A DNA stretch of 64,000 nt from Avena insularis (taxonomy: Eukaryota; Streptophyta; Magnoliopsida; Poales; Poaceae): the NCBI GenBank assembly GCA_023614405.1, contig JAJUPC010000237.1, forward strand, positions 372,001-436,000. The letters run 5' to 3'. The notes under the pieces were generated by a model. It did no database searches. It saw only the letters and a list, made by a program, of their open reading frames with translations, and had not been told where the DNA came from. Numbering within the stretch: position 1 is the first letter of the stretch; each line of letters opens with the position of its first letter. Positions 36,001 through 48,060 of the stretch are shown here, one piece after another. Position numbers and translations under genes: made by a program.

Positions 36001-37712
36001 TCCATGTGGTTTGTGGAAAAAACAGACATGCAATGACTCTGGTGGATCCATGTGTGGTTTGTGGAAAGAACACACATGCAATGACTCTGGTGGATCCATG
36101 TGTGGTTTGTGAAAAGAACACACATGCAATGACTCTACTGCTGGTTTTAGTATAAGAACACACATGAAATGACTCTAGTGGGTCCATATGTGGTTTGTAG
36201 AAAGAACACACATGCAATAACTCTAGTGGATCCATATGTGGTTCATGACAAGAACAAACATGCAATGACATTGGTTGATCCATATGTGGTTTGTGAAAAG
36301 AACACACATGCAATGACTCTAGTGGATCCATATGTGGTTTGTGGAAAGAACACACATGCAATGACATTGGTTGATCCATATGTGGTTTGTGACAGGAACA
36401 CACATGCAATGCCACTAGTTGATCCATGTGTTGTTTGTGACAATAACACACATGCAATGACTCTAGTGGATCCATGTGTGGTTTGTGATAGGAACACACA
36501 TGCAATGCCATTGGTTGATCCATGTGTGGTTTGTGAAAAGAACACACATGCAATGACATTTGTTGATCCATGTGTGGTTTGTGGAAAGAACATACATGCA
36601 ATGACAATGGTTGATCCATATGTGGTTTGTGACAATAACAAACATGCAATGCCATTAGTTGATCCATGTGGTTTGTGGAAAAAACAGACATGCAATGACT
36701 CTGGTGGATCCATGTGTGGTTTGTGGAAAGAACACACATGCAATGACTCTGGTGGATCCATGTGTGGTTTTTGAAAAGAACACACATGCAATGATTCTAC
36801 TGCTGGTTTTAGTATAAGAACACACATGAAATGACTCTAGTGGGTCCATATGTGGTTTGTAGAAAGAACACACATGCAATAACTCTAGTGGATCCATATG
36901 TGGTTCATGACAAGAACAAACATGCAATGACATTGGTTGATCCATATGTGGTTTGTGAAAAGAACACACATGCAATGACTCTAGTGGATCCATATGTGGT
37001 TTGTGGAAAGAACACACATGCAATGACATTGGTTCATCCAAATGTGGTTTGTGACAGGAACACACATGCAATGCCACTGGTTGATCCATGTGTGGTTTGT
37101 GACAATAACACACATGCAATGACTCTAGTGGATCCATGTGTGGTTTGTGATAGGAACACACATGCAATGCCATTGGTTGATCCATGTGTGGTTTGTGAAA
37201 AGAACACACATGCAATGACATTTGTTGATCCATGTGTGGTTTGTGGAAAGGACACGCATGCAATGACATTGGTTGATCCATATGTGGGATGTGAAAAGAA
37301 GACACATGCAATGACTCTAGTGGGTCCATATGCAGTTTTTGAAAAGAACACACATGCAATGACTCGAGTGGATCCATATGTGGTTTGTGAAATGAACACA
37401 CATGCATTGACATTGGTTGATCCATATGTGGCTTGTGAAAAGAACAGACATGCAATGACTCTAGTGGATCCATATGTGGTTTGTGGAAAGAACACATATT
37501 CAATGACTCTAGTGGATCCATATGTGGTTCATGAAAAGAACACACATGCAATGACATTAGTGGATCCATATGTGGTTTGTGGAAAGAATACACATGCAAT
37601 GACATTGGTTGATCCATATGTGGTTCATGAAAAGAACACACATGCAATGACATTGGTCGATCCATATGTGGTTTGTGAAAAGAACACACATGGAATGACA
37701 TTGGTTGATCCA
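30061..37712. repeat. 48-bp tandem repeat array, left block (about 160 copies)
   Basis: Continuous tandem copies of a 48-bp unit. In order the unit contains GACATTGGTTGATCCATATG, TGGTTTGTGAAAAGAACACA, CATGCAAT; common variants are ACTCTAGTGGATCC for ACATTGGTTGATCC, GTTCATGAAAAG for GTTTGTGAAAAG, and a version lacking two bases (GATCCATGTGGTTTGTGG). Spacer-like units reading CTGGTTTTAGTATAAGAACA recur near 31530, 33300, 34150, 34812, 35240, 36137 and 36799. The unit is 16 codons, so long ORFs appear on both strands (one plus and three minus frames). The recurring two-base deletions shift frame without selection against them, so these ORFs are taken as artefacts. No centromere or known gene motif is seen. 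Confidence 0.95.
33291..37270. repeat. Higher-order repeat inside the 48-bp array
   Basis: Large blocks of units repeat almost exactly. GAGTCTAGAC-CTGGTTTTAT occurs at 33291 and 35230 (1939 apart); ACTGCTGGTTTTAG at 34150 and 36137 and at 34812 and 36799 (both pairs 1987 apart, i.e. 1939 plus one extra 48-bp unit). Inside each block two spacer units lie 662 bases apart. A more diverged earlier period of about 1.77 kb links 31028 to 32796. Confidence 0.85.
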
Positions 37713-39955
37713 CATGTTAACCATCCTAAGGACTACCAAGGACCACTCTTTCCCTTGGTTATATCATCCTCCAACCCACTTGTCCTTGATAGTTTTGCAG
37801 GCAAGAAAATAATTGTTCCTACAAATCTAGTCATCATGCCTACTTTGACAGAAGCTCACACCATCATCCAACCTTCTATGGACCAACTCTTTGCATGGTT
37901 CTGTTCTACTCATATATGTCTATCAACATCTAGTTCACTTGTTCCAAGTGGATCTTTGTGCTTCTTAAACCCACATGGTTTAAAAGGCATCATGACTCAT
38001 CTGGTATGGCAGCCTTATTTTCAGCAAAGTTTGCCATCACTTCCAGACCACCTCAAATGTAACCAATCCAAACTACTTCTGCCATGATCATCTATATGAC
38101 TTGGCCTAACTATCCATCTATCCCTTGCATGAAGGTGAGCTCTGAGCTCCAAGATCCAACAAGGTTTTGGTGGTATAAAAATAACATCACCCTAGATCCA
38201 CAACTCCTTGTTTTCCACCTAATTCAAGTTGGATTTCCAATTCCCAAGGATGAAAATGCTTGTTACACCTTGTCTACATCATCTACGTTGATCATCAAGA
38301 TTTATCAAATATTACCCATAATTATTATGGACCAAAACTATTCAAATTCCTTTAATAGGCAAAACCCCCAAAACTTCTTCCATCAAGGAAAGTTTGTTTT
38401 TTGCCAATACACTTCCTCAAATTTTGGCTCAGTTGAGACACATATATCATACCATAACTTCCAACTTCAAAATTAAATATTTTTGAAGGGTTTTATTATT
38501 TGTTTCTTCCCATTTTCTTAAATGGCTGAAATGGAATAATAATTGTTTAAAATACTTTTATATCCCAATAAATCTTGGAAAAATTCCCCTAAGTGTGTAT
38601 TCACAATTGAGACCATTTCAACTCAAAAACCCACCTTGTCCAATGTAAAAATATCAAATGAACTCCAAGAATTCACTTCTGCAGTTTCTGAATAAATGGA
38701 TTTAAGTGGACTTCTAATCTTCTGAAAAATCCCAAATAAATCCTAGAGATGCATATTAACCCTACCCATCTACTAGCATCCTTAACTCCATTGGTCAAGA
38801 TAAAAAATCAAGACATAACTGGTCATTAACCTTCTAGTACTCAAAAACCAAATTAAACCCCATCCAACCTTTTCCAACAAGCCTCCGCAGGACCACCCCT
38901 CATTCCTGGTCGCGTGCACTGTAGCTAAGCTACTGAAGCAACCCCTCTCCCTTGTCCTCTAGTGTTTGGAGGTAGAGAATTGGAGTGGGACAACCACCTA
39001 TTGCCAAAGGTTCTTGCCACAGCAGCCACCCTTCCTCCCCTGCCTCTACACACCAACAGAAACCACTCTCCATGCCCACAACATCCTCCCCTGGTTTCAC
39101 CTCCCTCCCTCACTTGCCCCGAATGGACAAAGTCCACCAAGAACCACTCCCCTTCGGTATATATTGCCACAAGCCAGTCCAGCTCTCCCCTCCCTGGCTC
39201 ATGTGCCCCCTCTCCTCCTCACTCACCTCCCCTGCACTCCACTCCCTCTCCCCTGCCCTGTACTACTCGAAGGAGAGAGAGGCATTTCGGCCTCCTCCAC
39301 AAATTGAGCATGGTACACTAGCCTCTACCCCTCCCTCTCTGCATGTCACCGTGCTACGCTCCCCTCCTTCCCCTCTCTCTGATACTGCTGTTTTTGTGGC
39401 CAGGTACTGCCCCTACCGTCGCTGCCGTCGAGCTTCGATGAGATCACTCTCGGGCGTCCTCGCGCGAGCCAGATCTCGGCGTCAAACCTAGCCTTGCCGC
39501 CACTTGATCTGCTCGCCGTTGTCCACCGCGTCGCCTAGTCGCCTCCCCGACCTCCCCCGAGCCCCTGGTGAGCCACCCCGCCCCGCCTCTGCCTGCTCTA
39601 GGGTTGCAGCCCATCGCCGCCGTGCCCTGGAAGATGACGGCCGTGAGCTGGCATTGTCCTTGGCTATTAACTTGGTCAGATATCAAGAAGAAAATGATGT
39701 TGGCGACTATGCGAGCTAGGACATTTCTCCCAGTCAGTTGCCTGTAGGTTAAGGCATAGATCGGGCTCTACGCTTGATGAAATTCCGTTGATGATTATTG
39801 ATGTAGCCATAACGGCATTTATGTAAGTCTTGTAATTTGGTATGTCTCGGATGTTGTAATGATACTTGTCGGTTATGTTCCACGGCTCACTAATCATGGG
39901 AACATGGTATATGCATAACAGGGATTTCTCGGATGATTAATCCGGGGGCCCCACA
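37713..39955 (+). mobile_element. A2 LARD, 5' LTR (internally deleted)
   Basis: Begins where the 48-bp array stops (between 37708 and 37722) and ends CCGGGGGCCCCACA at 39955, four bases before the PBS. Homologous to 54301-59154. Relative to A5 the first ~1.15 kb is missing. Relative to the 3' LTR about 2.7 kb is missing between the GACGGCCGTGA block (39636, matching 56116) and GGCATTGTCC (39650, matching 58850). The GC-rich gene-like part (38880-39640) with its TATA box is retained. The Pro/Ser-rich ORFs at 38962-39491 recur in the 3' LTR at 55439-56313 but have no domain. Confidence 0.85.
39158..39165 (+). promoter_or_regulatory. Candidate TATA box of LTR A2 (5')
   Basis: cggTATATATTGCC within GC-rich sequence, followed by a C/T-rich leader. 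The equivalent site in the 3' LTR is at 55637-55644. Confidence 0.5.
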
Positions 39956-39959
39956 TACT

Positions 39960-39972
39960 TGGTATCAGAGCC
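39960..39972 (+). other. Primer-binding site of A2 (initiator Met tRNA)
   Basis: TGGTATCAGAGCC, four bases (TACT) after the terminal CACA of the 5' LTR. Confidence 0.95.
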
Positions 39973-42218
39973 ATCCTAACTATAGGAGAACCTTAGTTAG
40001 CATGGTCGCTAGACAGGAACCTTATTTTGAAAACCCCGTTTTTCGAAAACTAGTTTCTTAATGAGTTTCAAAAATTCTACTTCTTCTCTTATTCTAAGTA
40101 AATGCTTTTGAAAATGGTTTTCCTCTAACTCTCACCCAAGCTTCAAACCTACGGATTTTAAATAACTAAGATCTACAACCCGGTGAAGACAATGAGAACA
40201 AGATGAAGACAAGCAACTACCAGCAAACATAAGGAGACTACAATATCGCTCTACCAGCGGAATCCTCACAATCAGAAGACATCGGGTGTTGCACTATCAA
40301 GAAGCGTCCAAGATACGACGAAGGCTTCATCTGCAAGATAGTGACTTTGACCTGAAGAAAGAAGGTATCTAGGGCCAATAGTCCTAAGAATAGGATTCCC
40401 CTACATCGCGAGTAGTTAACTCCTTGGTCCCTAGCGTTGATCGTGTTTGCTTGCCTAAGTGCAGCCTGTGTTGCTTGATGTGTGTTGTTTGCCGAGAACA
40501 TTGCGAGCCCCCCTCTGTTCGCCTTGTTAGTATGTTCTGGTTTGGCTTAACCTCCTTAAAATTGTGACTCGAGGAACAATAACCCACCTAGTAACTCAGG
40601 AAACCCCTGGGTTAGCTGTCAGTAATGAGATCCAGACTAACCCCGAGAGTATATGAGAGGAAAAGCATCACAAGAACCAGGAGTTCGACATCGTCAAGTC
40701 AGAATCAACTCGAAGGTTTCACCTCAGCGGGATGACATACCTCGTCCAACTCACCTCTCAAGCCTCGTCAATAGCACAACACTCCCTTATTCATCGGCCT
40801 GTTATAGCAAGAATCCCGTTGAAGCCAGAAGTCGAGCACCGAAGGATCCTCAATATCCACCAGAAACCACCCGATAAGTCAACCAGAGACAAGAAGTGAG
40901 GACCTAACTAAGCTAACCTTTGGTATCTTAGACCTTCCGATTGCCTCCGGAGACTAACTAATCTAGTCGAACCTACCCAAACCGACGGGAAGATCCTCCC
41001 TAGAGGTTAGAACTACCCCTGAAGCCAAATGATAAGGAAGCATGAAGGCAACGAGTCTATTCCGTCTGTGAGAGTAGGAACCACGCCAAGTGTTCAAGAG
41101 ACGACAACCTCTCTAAAACTAGATGCCTCTACCCGGACGAAACACTGTCAAGAAGAGTCGTAAACCGCTAATTTACCTTGATGTAACCCCTTAAAGGCTG
41201 CGTTAGGAAACCACCCCCACCATGGTTTGCGAGAATAGGGCGTCACTCAAAGACCCTAGCTCAAGACACCGGGAAGATACAACTTTCCGCTAACATCAGG
41301 TCAGCACTCCCGGATAGAAGATCTGCACCACTCCTAAAGCACCTTAATGAAGCTCTAAGGTGGAAAGACTGCGTCTTTCCCACTCAATATCCAGAGGACC
41401 GTCGGCCAGGAGATACTTCAGAAAAGATCCCCGAATCCGGCATACTCTCGCCCAATAGCAACTCGCAAGTTGTCAGAGGAGAAACTAGCTGGAGATGCTA
41501 CGAACTCCCTTCGCTACTTCAGCTGAAGATCTACCTGAAGGACCCCAAGATCACTAACCCCTCAGCTCCAATCGCTTAGAGGACGAGAGATTTCAAAGGA
41601 TCCATCAGGATAAGTACGACTAATCATTGTATATAAGCCCCATAGGACCTACCTTCGAAGAAGTCATCGGCAGTTTCCAACTCTAGGAGAAAGAGTGACG
41701 ACAGTCTTCAAAACCTCAGTCTACGACTTCAAGAAGGAAGGACATGTTATCCCCGAGCTAACCTAGTCAAATCCTAAGGGGGAAAGACTACGTGTTTCCC
41801 ACCAAAAATAGGGTAACCTTTCGCCTGAAGCAAACTTAGGAGTCTCGATTGTAAAGCCGACAACCAGGATACGCTACGACCATATGGAAAAGTTGTGAAT
41901 CCCTAGAGAGAGGTACACCCAGCTGTAGAATTCTATCCTCAGACGAGTACTCCTTGAAGTTTAGAATCCCAGTAGACTGCCTAGCCTAAGCCATCAAGGT
42001 ATCAAGCCCCAAGGAATATAAGATCATCCCTCGCAACCAGGACTGGACTTTGCTCAACTCTCCGTGCATCCAAGAAGACCGAAGTTCAAACTCCCCCGAC
42101 ATAGCAACCACTTTCAAAGACAGAGCCCGTAAAGATAGCACGCTTGAAACCAGTAGCGCTAACCTTGACTTAAAATCCCCTAAACCTACTCTCCTGAATC
42201 TCGGGACGAGATTCTTTT
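39973..42218 (+). mobile_element. Non-coding internal domain of A2
   Basis: About 2.25 kb between PBS and PPT with no ORF over 87 codons and no retroviral protein motif. Homologous to the A1 internal domain (1983-4367, reversed). Together with the ~6 kb LTRs this makes A2 a LARD-type element dependent on proteins supplied by another gypsy element. Confidence 0.85.
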
Positions 42219-42232
42219 AAGGGGGAAAGGTC
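42219..42232 (+). other. Polypurine tract of A2
   Basis: AAGGGGGAAAGG then TC, directly before the LTR start TATAACATCCC at 42233. Preceded by ctcgggacgagattct, also present (ctcggaacgagattta on the minus strand) before the A1 PPT. Confidence 0.85.
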
Positions 42233-42648
42233 TATAACATCCCAATTTCAGCAACCCTAATTAGTTGTCCAGAATGCAAAAATCGGGGGGAACAAAAACT
42301 TTTTCTTGTTAAGTGTTGTAGTGTTTGCTTGTTGATTGTCCGTGCTCATGCTTCTGATTGTATAGCTTATGATATACTCCTTACCTCAACATCAGTTGTC
42401 AAAAAGCTATTTAACAAAACTATCCTGGCTCATTTTGCTCTGACAATTCAAAACCTGAGCCAATATGCCCTTGCAACCCAAACTATTTTATTAGCCTCTA
42501 TTGATCAAACTATGGAGAGCTCTATACTATTATCTCCTTATGTTGTATAGACAGAACCTTCAACTATTCTTATCTCTAGGTTTCCTAAAACCTCCTTTTA
42601 AAGCTTTTAAATTCTACTCTTTGTAGAGATACCAAGGACTCTTAACAT
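42233..42648 (+). mobile_element. A2 LARD, 3' LTR, first part
   Basis: Starts TATAACATCCCAATTTCAGC (TG decayed to TA), aligned with 7620 and, reversed, 1965. Homology to A1/A5 continues to about 42645 (tttgtagagataccaagga against A1 cttggtagaagtggcaaggg). Here element B interrupts it; the LTR resumes at 54269. Confidence 0.8.
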
Positions 42649-43117
42649 GGGTATACCCTACAGGTACTCGAGCTTGGTATATACGGCATGAATACAGTGG
42701 GATCCCACGGTGTCGCCAAGGCCCAAACAGAGAACTCGAGTAACCTACGGACTCTCGATTGCTTGAAGAACAAGAAGAAGCTAAAGATATAAAGTTCAAA
42801 GGGGAAAACCCTAACCTATAACCGACTCGACCTGCTACTCAAGACCTAGCCTATATATATAAAGGCTAGGAGGGGGCAGCGAGAAGGACACATGCAACCC
42901 TAGTTTCCACAACCCTCACCAGATTGCATCTGCGCACCATTGTAATCCTCGATTCCTTCAATAATTCCACGAGCAGACAAGCAGTAGTAGGAACCTATGC
43001 GAGGCTTGAACCTGGGTAAATCTTGGAGTCCCCAATGTGCTTGTTTGCTAGCCGATCGAGACTTCCAGCGCACCCACCTTCTCCAAAACCCAGGGCATTG
43101 ATGAGTTAAACCCTCGT
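42649..43117 (+). mobile_element. Element B (Tat-type gypsy), 5' LTR
   Basis: Short LTR of about 470 bp beginning near TGGGTATACCCTACAGG and ending ...GAGTTAAACCCTCGTCA just before the PBS. Has a TATA box at 42852 and a leader with ccctagtttcc. The left edge is placed where homology to LTR A ends; no 3' LTR of B is present to confirm it. Confidence 0.65.
42852..42863 (+). promoter_or_regulatory. TATA box of LTR B
   Basis: ccTATATATATAAAGGC about 265 bases before the LTR end, a strong plant TATA context. Confidence 0.7.
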
Positions 43118-43135
43118 CAATTGGCGTCGTCTGTG
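43118..43135 (+). other. Primer-binding site of element B
   Basis: ATTGGCGTCGTCTGTGGG, one base from the ATTGGCGCCGTCTGTGGG site found after 5' LTRs of many grass Tat/Grande/RIRE-type elements. Confidence 0.8.
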
Positions 43136-44467
43136 GGAACTGGGAGTGCTGATGTTGCGACTTCTTCGGCCCCATCAACCGTGATCTACAACTCTGCAAC
43201 AGCGGAGATTCGCCAACTCTTCAGTTTGTTCGACTTCATCGTCCACACGCTAGCCACTCGCCCCGCCTTCGAATCCGTGGGCGACGAAATCAGCCTAGCG
43301 ATCGGGAGCTTCCTCTTCCAACTTGGTCAGATGGGCACGCTTCACATGCCTGACCAGCCGACGATACCATCAATTGATCCAGCATCATGGTTCCCTCCGC
43401 CGATCGGCACCCTCAGCAAGCTCAATACCTCGACAACGGTTGAGAATACGGTCAGCGACAGTAGTCGCGAATCCGATCCGGGCGATTTGGCAACTGAAGA
43501 CGGAGCCTACGGTTCCGGATCTGAAAGTTGTGGGAGCAGCAGCTTCCCCAACCACTTCATGTGCGCCGTCATCAACGCGGGCGACTCCTCCGCCAATCGC
43601 GACAACACGGGCAACGGTGGCCATGCAGCCGACCCGCCAAATGGCGGCATACCCAATGACGGACCACCACCAAACGGTGGCCCCACTAACGGCGCCCCTG
43701 TCAACAACGGAGGGGAAGTCGAACCTCCAACTATGATAAACGAGCAAACTGGCAAACGCATCGTGATCAAGCTTAACGACCTCGAGTGGGCTCGTTGCCG
43801 AGAAGCCCTACGAGGCCACCCTCTACCCTTCGGCTCCCCACAAGAACTGCTGATGGGTTACCATTGGCTCCTGAAAGAGGAATACAAGCGCCAACTACAA
43901 ACAATCGCGCAACCCGAGGCGCGTAAAAAGGCGACTGACAAATCAAGCCTCCGACGAGCTGGGCTCTCCTCCCACGGAGGATGCTCCTCCAAATGCAACG
44001 AGCACATCGTCAACAAGAGACGATCTCGACTCTCCCATCTCACTGAACAAGAACGTGTGGAAGCTGCCAAAGTCCTCAACTTTGGCCCCATGACAGTTGA
44101 TATGCGCGGCAACATAATCCCAAAAACGCCGCAAGCTATGGTAACGGCGGCCACCATGTACCTCCTCAACAACCAGCCACCAACTGGAGACCCTCGTGCT
44201 GCCATGCACCGATCTACGATCGCAGGCTTGGGGTTAATCGAGGCCTCCCTCGGCAAAGAGCCAGCATCGGAACCAAAAAAGGCAAGGCTCTGGCAAAACG
44301 CTACTCCTCGCCCTCATCTAGCGACAACAGTCATGATCTGTCTCGACGTTGTCGCTCCCGGCGACATGACCACGACTACGATGCGCACGATGACCTCACG
44401 CAGCGCAAAATCGACAAATCAAGGGTGCGACGTGCCCGATCGACCGACTCAGAAGACGAAGATGTAG
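43121..44467 (+). pseudogene. gag: Element B gag, N-terminal part
   Basis: Long open frame from the PBS to a TAG at 44465. The first in-frame ATG is at 43331, so initiation is uncertain. N-terminal ~110 residues are mixed (FSLFDFIVHTLATRP), followed by a Gly/Asn/Pro-rich low-complexity stretch (about 43610-43720, NGGIPNDGPPPNGGPTNG) and a charged region (RSRLSHLTEQERVEAAKVLN). No zinc knuckle is visible. The gag core follows in another frame after 44467, so a frameshift separates the halves. In the intact family the whole is one capsid polyprotein. Confidence 0.75.
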
Positions 44468-46170
44468 AGCTCTGTGGCGCTAGATGCTTCAGCAGGTCCA
44501 TCAGACAAAAGTGAATGCCCAAGGGGTTTAAGCTCCCATCAGAGAACTCAAAGTTCGATGGTCTGCAGGACCCGAAAATCTGGTTAGAGGACCATATCTC
44601 CTCTGTCAGGCTCCATGGCGGGAGTCGAAGCACGGCCATACAATGCCTGCAGCTACAGCTGTAGGGTGCCGCTCGAGCATGGCTCAACAACCTCCCACAC
44701 GGATCCATTCGCAGTTGGGAAGAGCTGGTCTACAGCTTTGTGCGCAACTTCAAGGGCACGTACAAAAGGCACACATCAATCGAATCGCTGAGATGCTGCC
44801 AGCAAAGGTCAGGCGAGTTGCTACGCTCATACATCGAGAGGTGGTCCATCATCAAGAACTTCGCAGAGAATATCTCAGAGGATCGCGCGATTGACGCATT
44901 CAACGGCGGCGTACGCCGCATAGAGCTCAGGGAGGAGCTGGGCTGCTCGAAGCCCAAGACCATCGACCACCTGATGGAAATCGCGAATCGCTGGGCAGAT
45001 GGAGAAGATTTGGTGAAAAATCGTGTTCACTCTGACAACGAGGCGGAACTCGAATGCAGACGCGACCGTCGAAGCAAACACCGCATGCCCATCTACGATG
45101 ACCACGACGACGTCCACATGGCCGCAGTCGGCTACGCTGACAGACGCGACAACAACTGCAACAGTGGCTACCGCAGTGGTGGATACCACGACTCCGGGAA
45201 AACCACGCAAGTATGGCAGCGCCGCAATCGCGATGAGGCACCCGCAACATCCATTGAAGACAAGCTGTCCAGGCCATGCACTGTGCACTTCTACATCGAC
45301 AAGCACGACGGAAAAAAGAAGTCCAGCCACCTCCTCAAGGACTGTCGTGAGTTCCTCAAACTACATGAGGGACTGTCTCGGATGAATCGCAACACAGTCG
45401 AAAGGGGCTACGGAGCCGCCCCAGGAGCCGTGGCACATGGAGCTCCGCCACCACCACCTGGACCACCCCCAAAGTCAGCTGCGCTGGACCAGCACCATGG
45501 AGGCGAACCATACCCACGGGTCATGGGTACCATGATGATCCAAAAGGGACGCCCCTCGAATTGGGTGCAGAAGGCCATCACTCGCCAAGTCAACTTGGCG
45601 ACAAACTCACCACCATCCACCACTGAGTACCTTAGTGGAAGCGACTCCTACATTACCTTTGATAAGTGTGACCACCCGCGCCAAGTACCTCGTCCAGGCC
45701 ATTGTCCCCTTGTCCTTGAGGCACAAATTGGAGGCTTCGACATGAGCCGCGTCTTCATGGACGGCGGAAGCGGCATCAACCTTATGTTCGCAAGTACCTT
45801 GCGAGCAATAAGGATCCCTCTGACCTGCCTAGAGGCCTCAGACACAACATTCCATGGCATCGTCCCAGGCAAGGGTGTATATCCCCTTTGTAAAATCAAC
45901 CTCGACGTCATCTTCGGCGCGAGCGCATCGAGTTTGAAGTCGTCGACTGGCCCTCACAGTACCACTGCATCCTCGGACGTGTCGTGTTCGGTAGGTTCAT
46001 GGCAGTACTGCACTACGCCTATCTGCATATGAAAATGCCACGCCCTAATGGCGTCATCACAATCAATGGGAGCTTCGAGAGGTCCGACAGTTGCGACAAT
46101 GAATTCAACAGAATCTCCCAGTCCTTCGGCATGCAAGAGGAACTCGCAAGATTGAAGGAGTAGACAGACA
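44468..46170 (+). pseudogene. gag-pro: Element B gag core and protease
   Basis: The retrotrans_gag core lies at about 44700-45010 (FKGTYKRHTSIESLRCCQQR, SGELLRSYIERWSIIKNFAE, AIDAFNGGVRR). A linker with a CREFLKLHEG tail follows, then the aspartic protease at about 45700-45990: LVLEAQIGGFDMSRVFMDGG, SGINLMFASTLRAI, FHGIVPGKGVYPL. The catalytic Asp in FMDGGSG is kept, unlike element D. After a frameshift near 45920 the protease C-terminus (YHCILGRVVFGRFMAVLHYA) continues in another frame, ending at a TAG at 46161. Protease would cleave the polyprotein in the particle. Confidence 0.85.
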
Positions 46171-47128
46171 ACAGTCTGGCTCCCCTAAGCCGCCCAAGCT
46201 CACCCGACTTGTCCTTCGACTCGTCAGTGCACACGAAGAAAGTTTAGGTCCACCCATCGGATCCCGCCAAGAAGGCTCTCATCGCCAACAACTTGAGTCC
46301 CGCATAGGAACTCGCGCTCGTTGAATTCCTCTGTGAGCACTGGGAAATCTTCGCCTGGTGTCCAGCGGACATGCCAGGAGTTCCCAAGGAATTCGCCGAG
46401 CAAGCACTCGACGTCAACCCAGACGCAAGGTCAGTCAAGCAAGCAATTTAGCGACTATCTGAACCAAGAGAAAAGGCAGTCAAAATGGAGATAAACAATC
46501 TCCTCGACGCCAAATTCATACGCGAGATCAAGGAAAGCACTTGGCTCGGATATCCTGCGGATGTGTGTGGACTTCACCTCTTTGAATAAGAACTGTCCGA
46601 AGGACCACTTCCCGCTACCGCGAATCGACCAGATCATCGACTCCACCGCGGGATGCGAGCGCCTCTGCTTCCTCGACGCCTACTCAGGTGAAGGAGGAAG
46701 ATCAAGAAAAAACAGCGTTTACAACGCATTTTGGTGTGTTCTGCTACAACACAACGCCCTTCGGGCTAAAGAACGCAGGAGCCACCTACCAGCGGTGCAT
46801 GCGGGCTTGCCTCAAGAACTAACTCCGTCGCAACATTCAAGTCTATGTCGATGACATAGTAATCAAGACCAAAGAGGGAGCCTCACTAATCGACGATTTG
46901 CGCGAAACCTTCGCCAACCTCGACCGCTACCGGATCAAGCTCAATTCGGACAAAAGCACCTTCGGCGTACCATCTGGGCAACTACTCGTGTATCTTATCT
47001 CCGCGAGAGGCATCGAAGCGAACCCGAAGAAAATAAAAGCCATACTGGCCATGGAGAAGCCAAAAAACATAAGAGGCATCCAGCAGCTGGTTGGGCGAAT
47101 CGCGGCGCTCAGTCGATTCATCAGTTGA
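46171..47128 (+). pseudogene. pol: Element B reverse transcriptase
   Basis: Ty3/gypsy RT, which copies element RNA into DNA. N-terminal linker (FCEHWEIFAWCPADMPGVPK, 46320-46390), fingers (MEINNLLDAKFIREIKESTW, about 46485), then an apparent short deletion that removes the segment between STW and MCVDFTSLNKNCPKDHFPLP (46561-46620). Active-site motif YVDD at 46844-46855 is intact. Thumb/connection: GIEANPKKIKAILAMEKPKN, QLVGRIAALSRFIS, ending at TGA 47126. Stops at 46245, 46305 and 46449 and several frame changes make it dead. Confidence 0.9.
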
Positions 47129-47722
47129 ATGGGCGAGAAGGCACTACCTTTCTACCAACTCCTCCACAAAGCCGACAAATTTGAGTGGACCAACGAGGCA
47201 CAGGAAGCATTCAAAGACCTCAAGCGCCTACTATCCACCTCGCCAGTACTGGTGACCCCACGCGAAAGGGAACCGCTGTTGCTCTACATCTCTGCCACCA
47301 ACCAGGTGGTCAGCACGGTGCTCGTGGTAGAACGAGCCGAGGAAAACAAGGTCCATGGAGTACAGCGCCCAGTCTACTACCTCAGCGAGGTACTTACGCC
47401 AACAAAACAGCAGTACCCGCACTACCAGAAACTGGCATACGGCGTCTTCATGACGGCCCGACAACTACGCCACAACTTCCAGGAACACCCAATCGTGGTA
47501 GTCAACGACGCCTCGCTTGGGCACATCCTCAACAATCCTGACGCCACCGGAAGAGTCGCACTTTGCGGAATTGAACTGTCTCCACAAGACATTACGTATG
47601 AAAAACGCGATGCAATCAAGTCACAAGTTCTCCCTGACTTCCTCGTGCACTGGATGGAGAACCAGCTCCCTGACTTCGATGGTTCCAAGCGAAAAGACGG
47701 GCCGGCGCAGGCGTCATACTGA
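47129..47722 (+). pseudogene. pol: Element B RT-linked RNase H
   Basis: Continues from the RT in the same frame after a TGA. Start FYQLLHKADKFEWTNEAQEA; typical RNase H-like connection motifs SPVLVTPREREPLLLYISAT, VYYLSEVLTPTKQQYPHYQK and LRHNFQEHPI are present. In the Tat lineage this first RNase H is often degenerate and a second domain follows, as here. Confidence 0.8.
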
Positions 47723-48060
47723 CATCGCCCCAGGGAGACAAGCTGAAATATATCCTGCGAATGCAGTTCACCGCCTCCAACAACGAAGCTGAATACGAGG
47801 CCCTACTGCACGGGATGAGGATGGCAAAAGCATGCGGCGCCAAGAGGCTCATAATATATGGCGACTCCAAGTTGGTCGTCAACCAGACAATGCACGAGTG
47901 CGACGCACTGAACGACAACATGATCGCCTACCGTGACCTCTACGACACGCTCGAAGGGGATTTCGACGGTTGCGAGCTATGGCACATAGGTCGCAAAAGC
48001 AATGAAGAGGCGGACACACTCGCCAACATAGGCTCTACCTACGCCCCCATACCGCCTGGG
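47723..48060 (+). pseudogene. pol: Element B second RNase H (plant/archaeal type)
   Basis: Second RNase H between the RT-linked RNase H and integrase, diagnostic of the Tat/Ogre lineage of plant Ty3/gypsy elements. Motifs: FTASNNEAEYEALLHGMRMA (Glu in EAEYEAL), LIIYGDSKLVVNQ (Asp), and SNEEADTLANIGS (Asp). The leading part lies in the preceding frame, so a frameshift near 47720-47760 separates it. Confidence 0.85.

Noticed and set aside
30061..37712. CRISPR-like array
   Set aside because: Units are contiguous copies with no unique spacers, and the context is plant transposons.
36831..38087. 418-codon plus-strand ORF
   Set aside because: Two thirds is the 48-bp repeat, which is open by period alone, and the rest reads into LTR sequence with no domain.
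43121..43330. Gag start at 43121
   Set aside because: The open frame begins on TTG within the PBS; the first in-frame ATG is 43331, so the true start is undecided.
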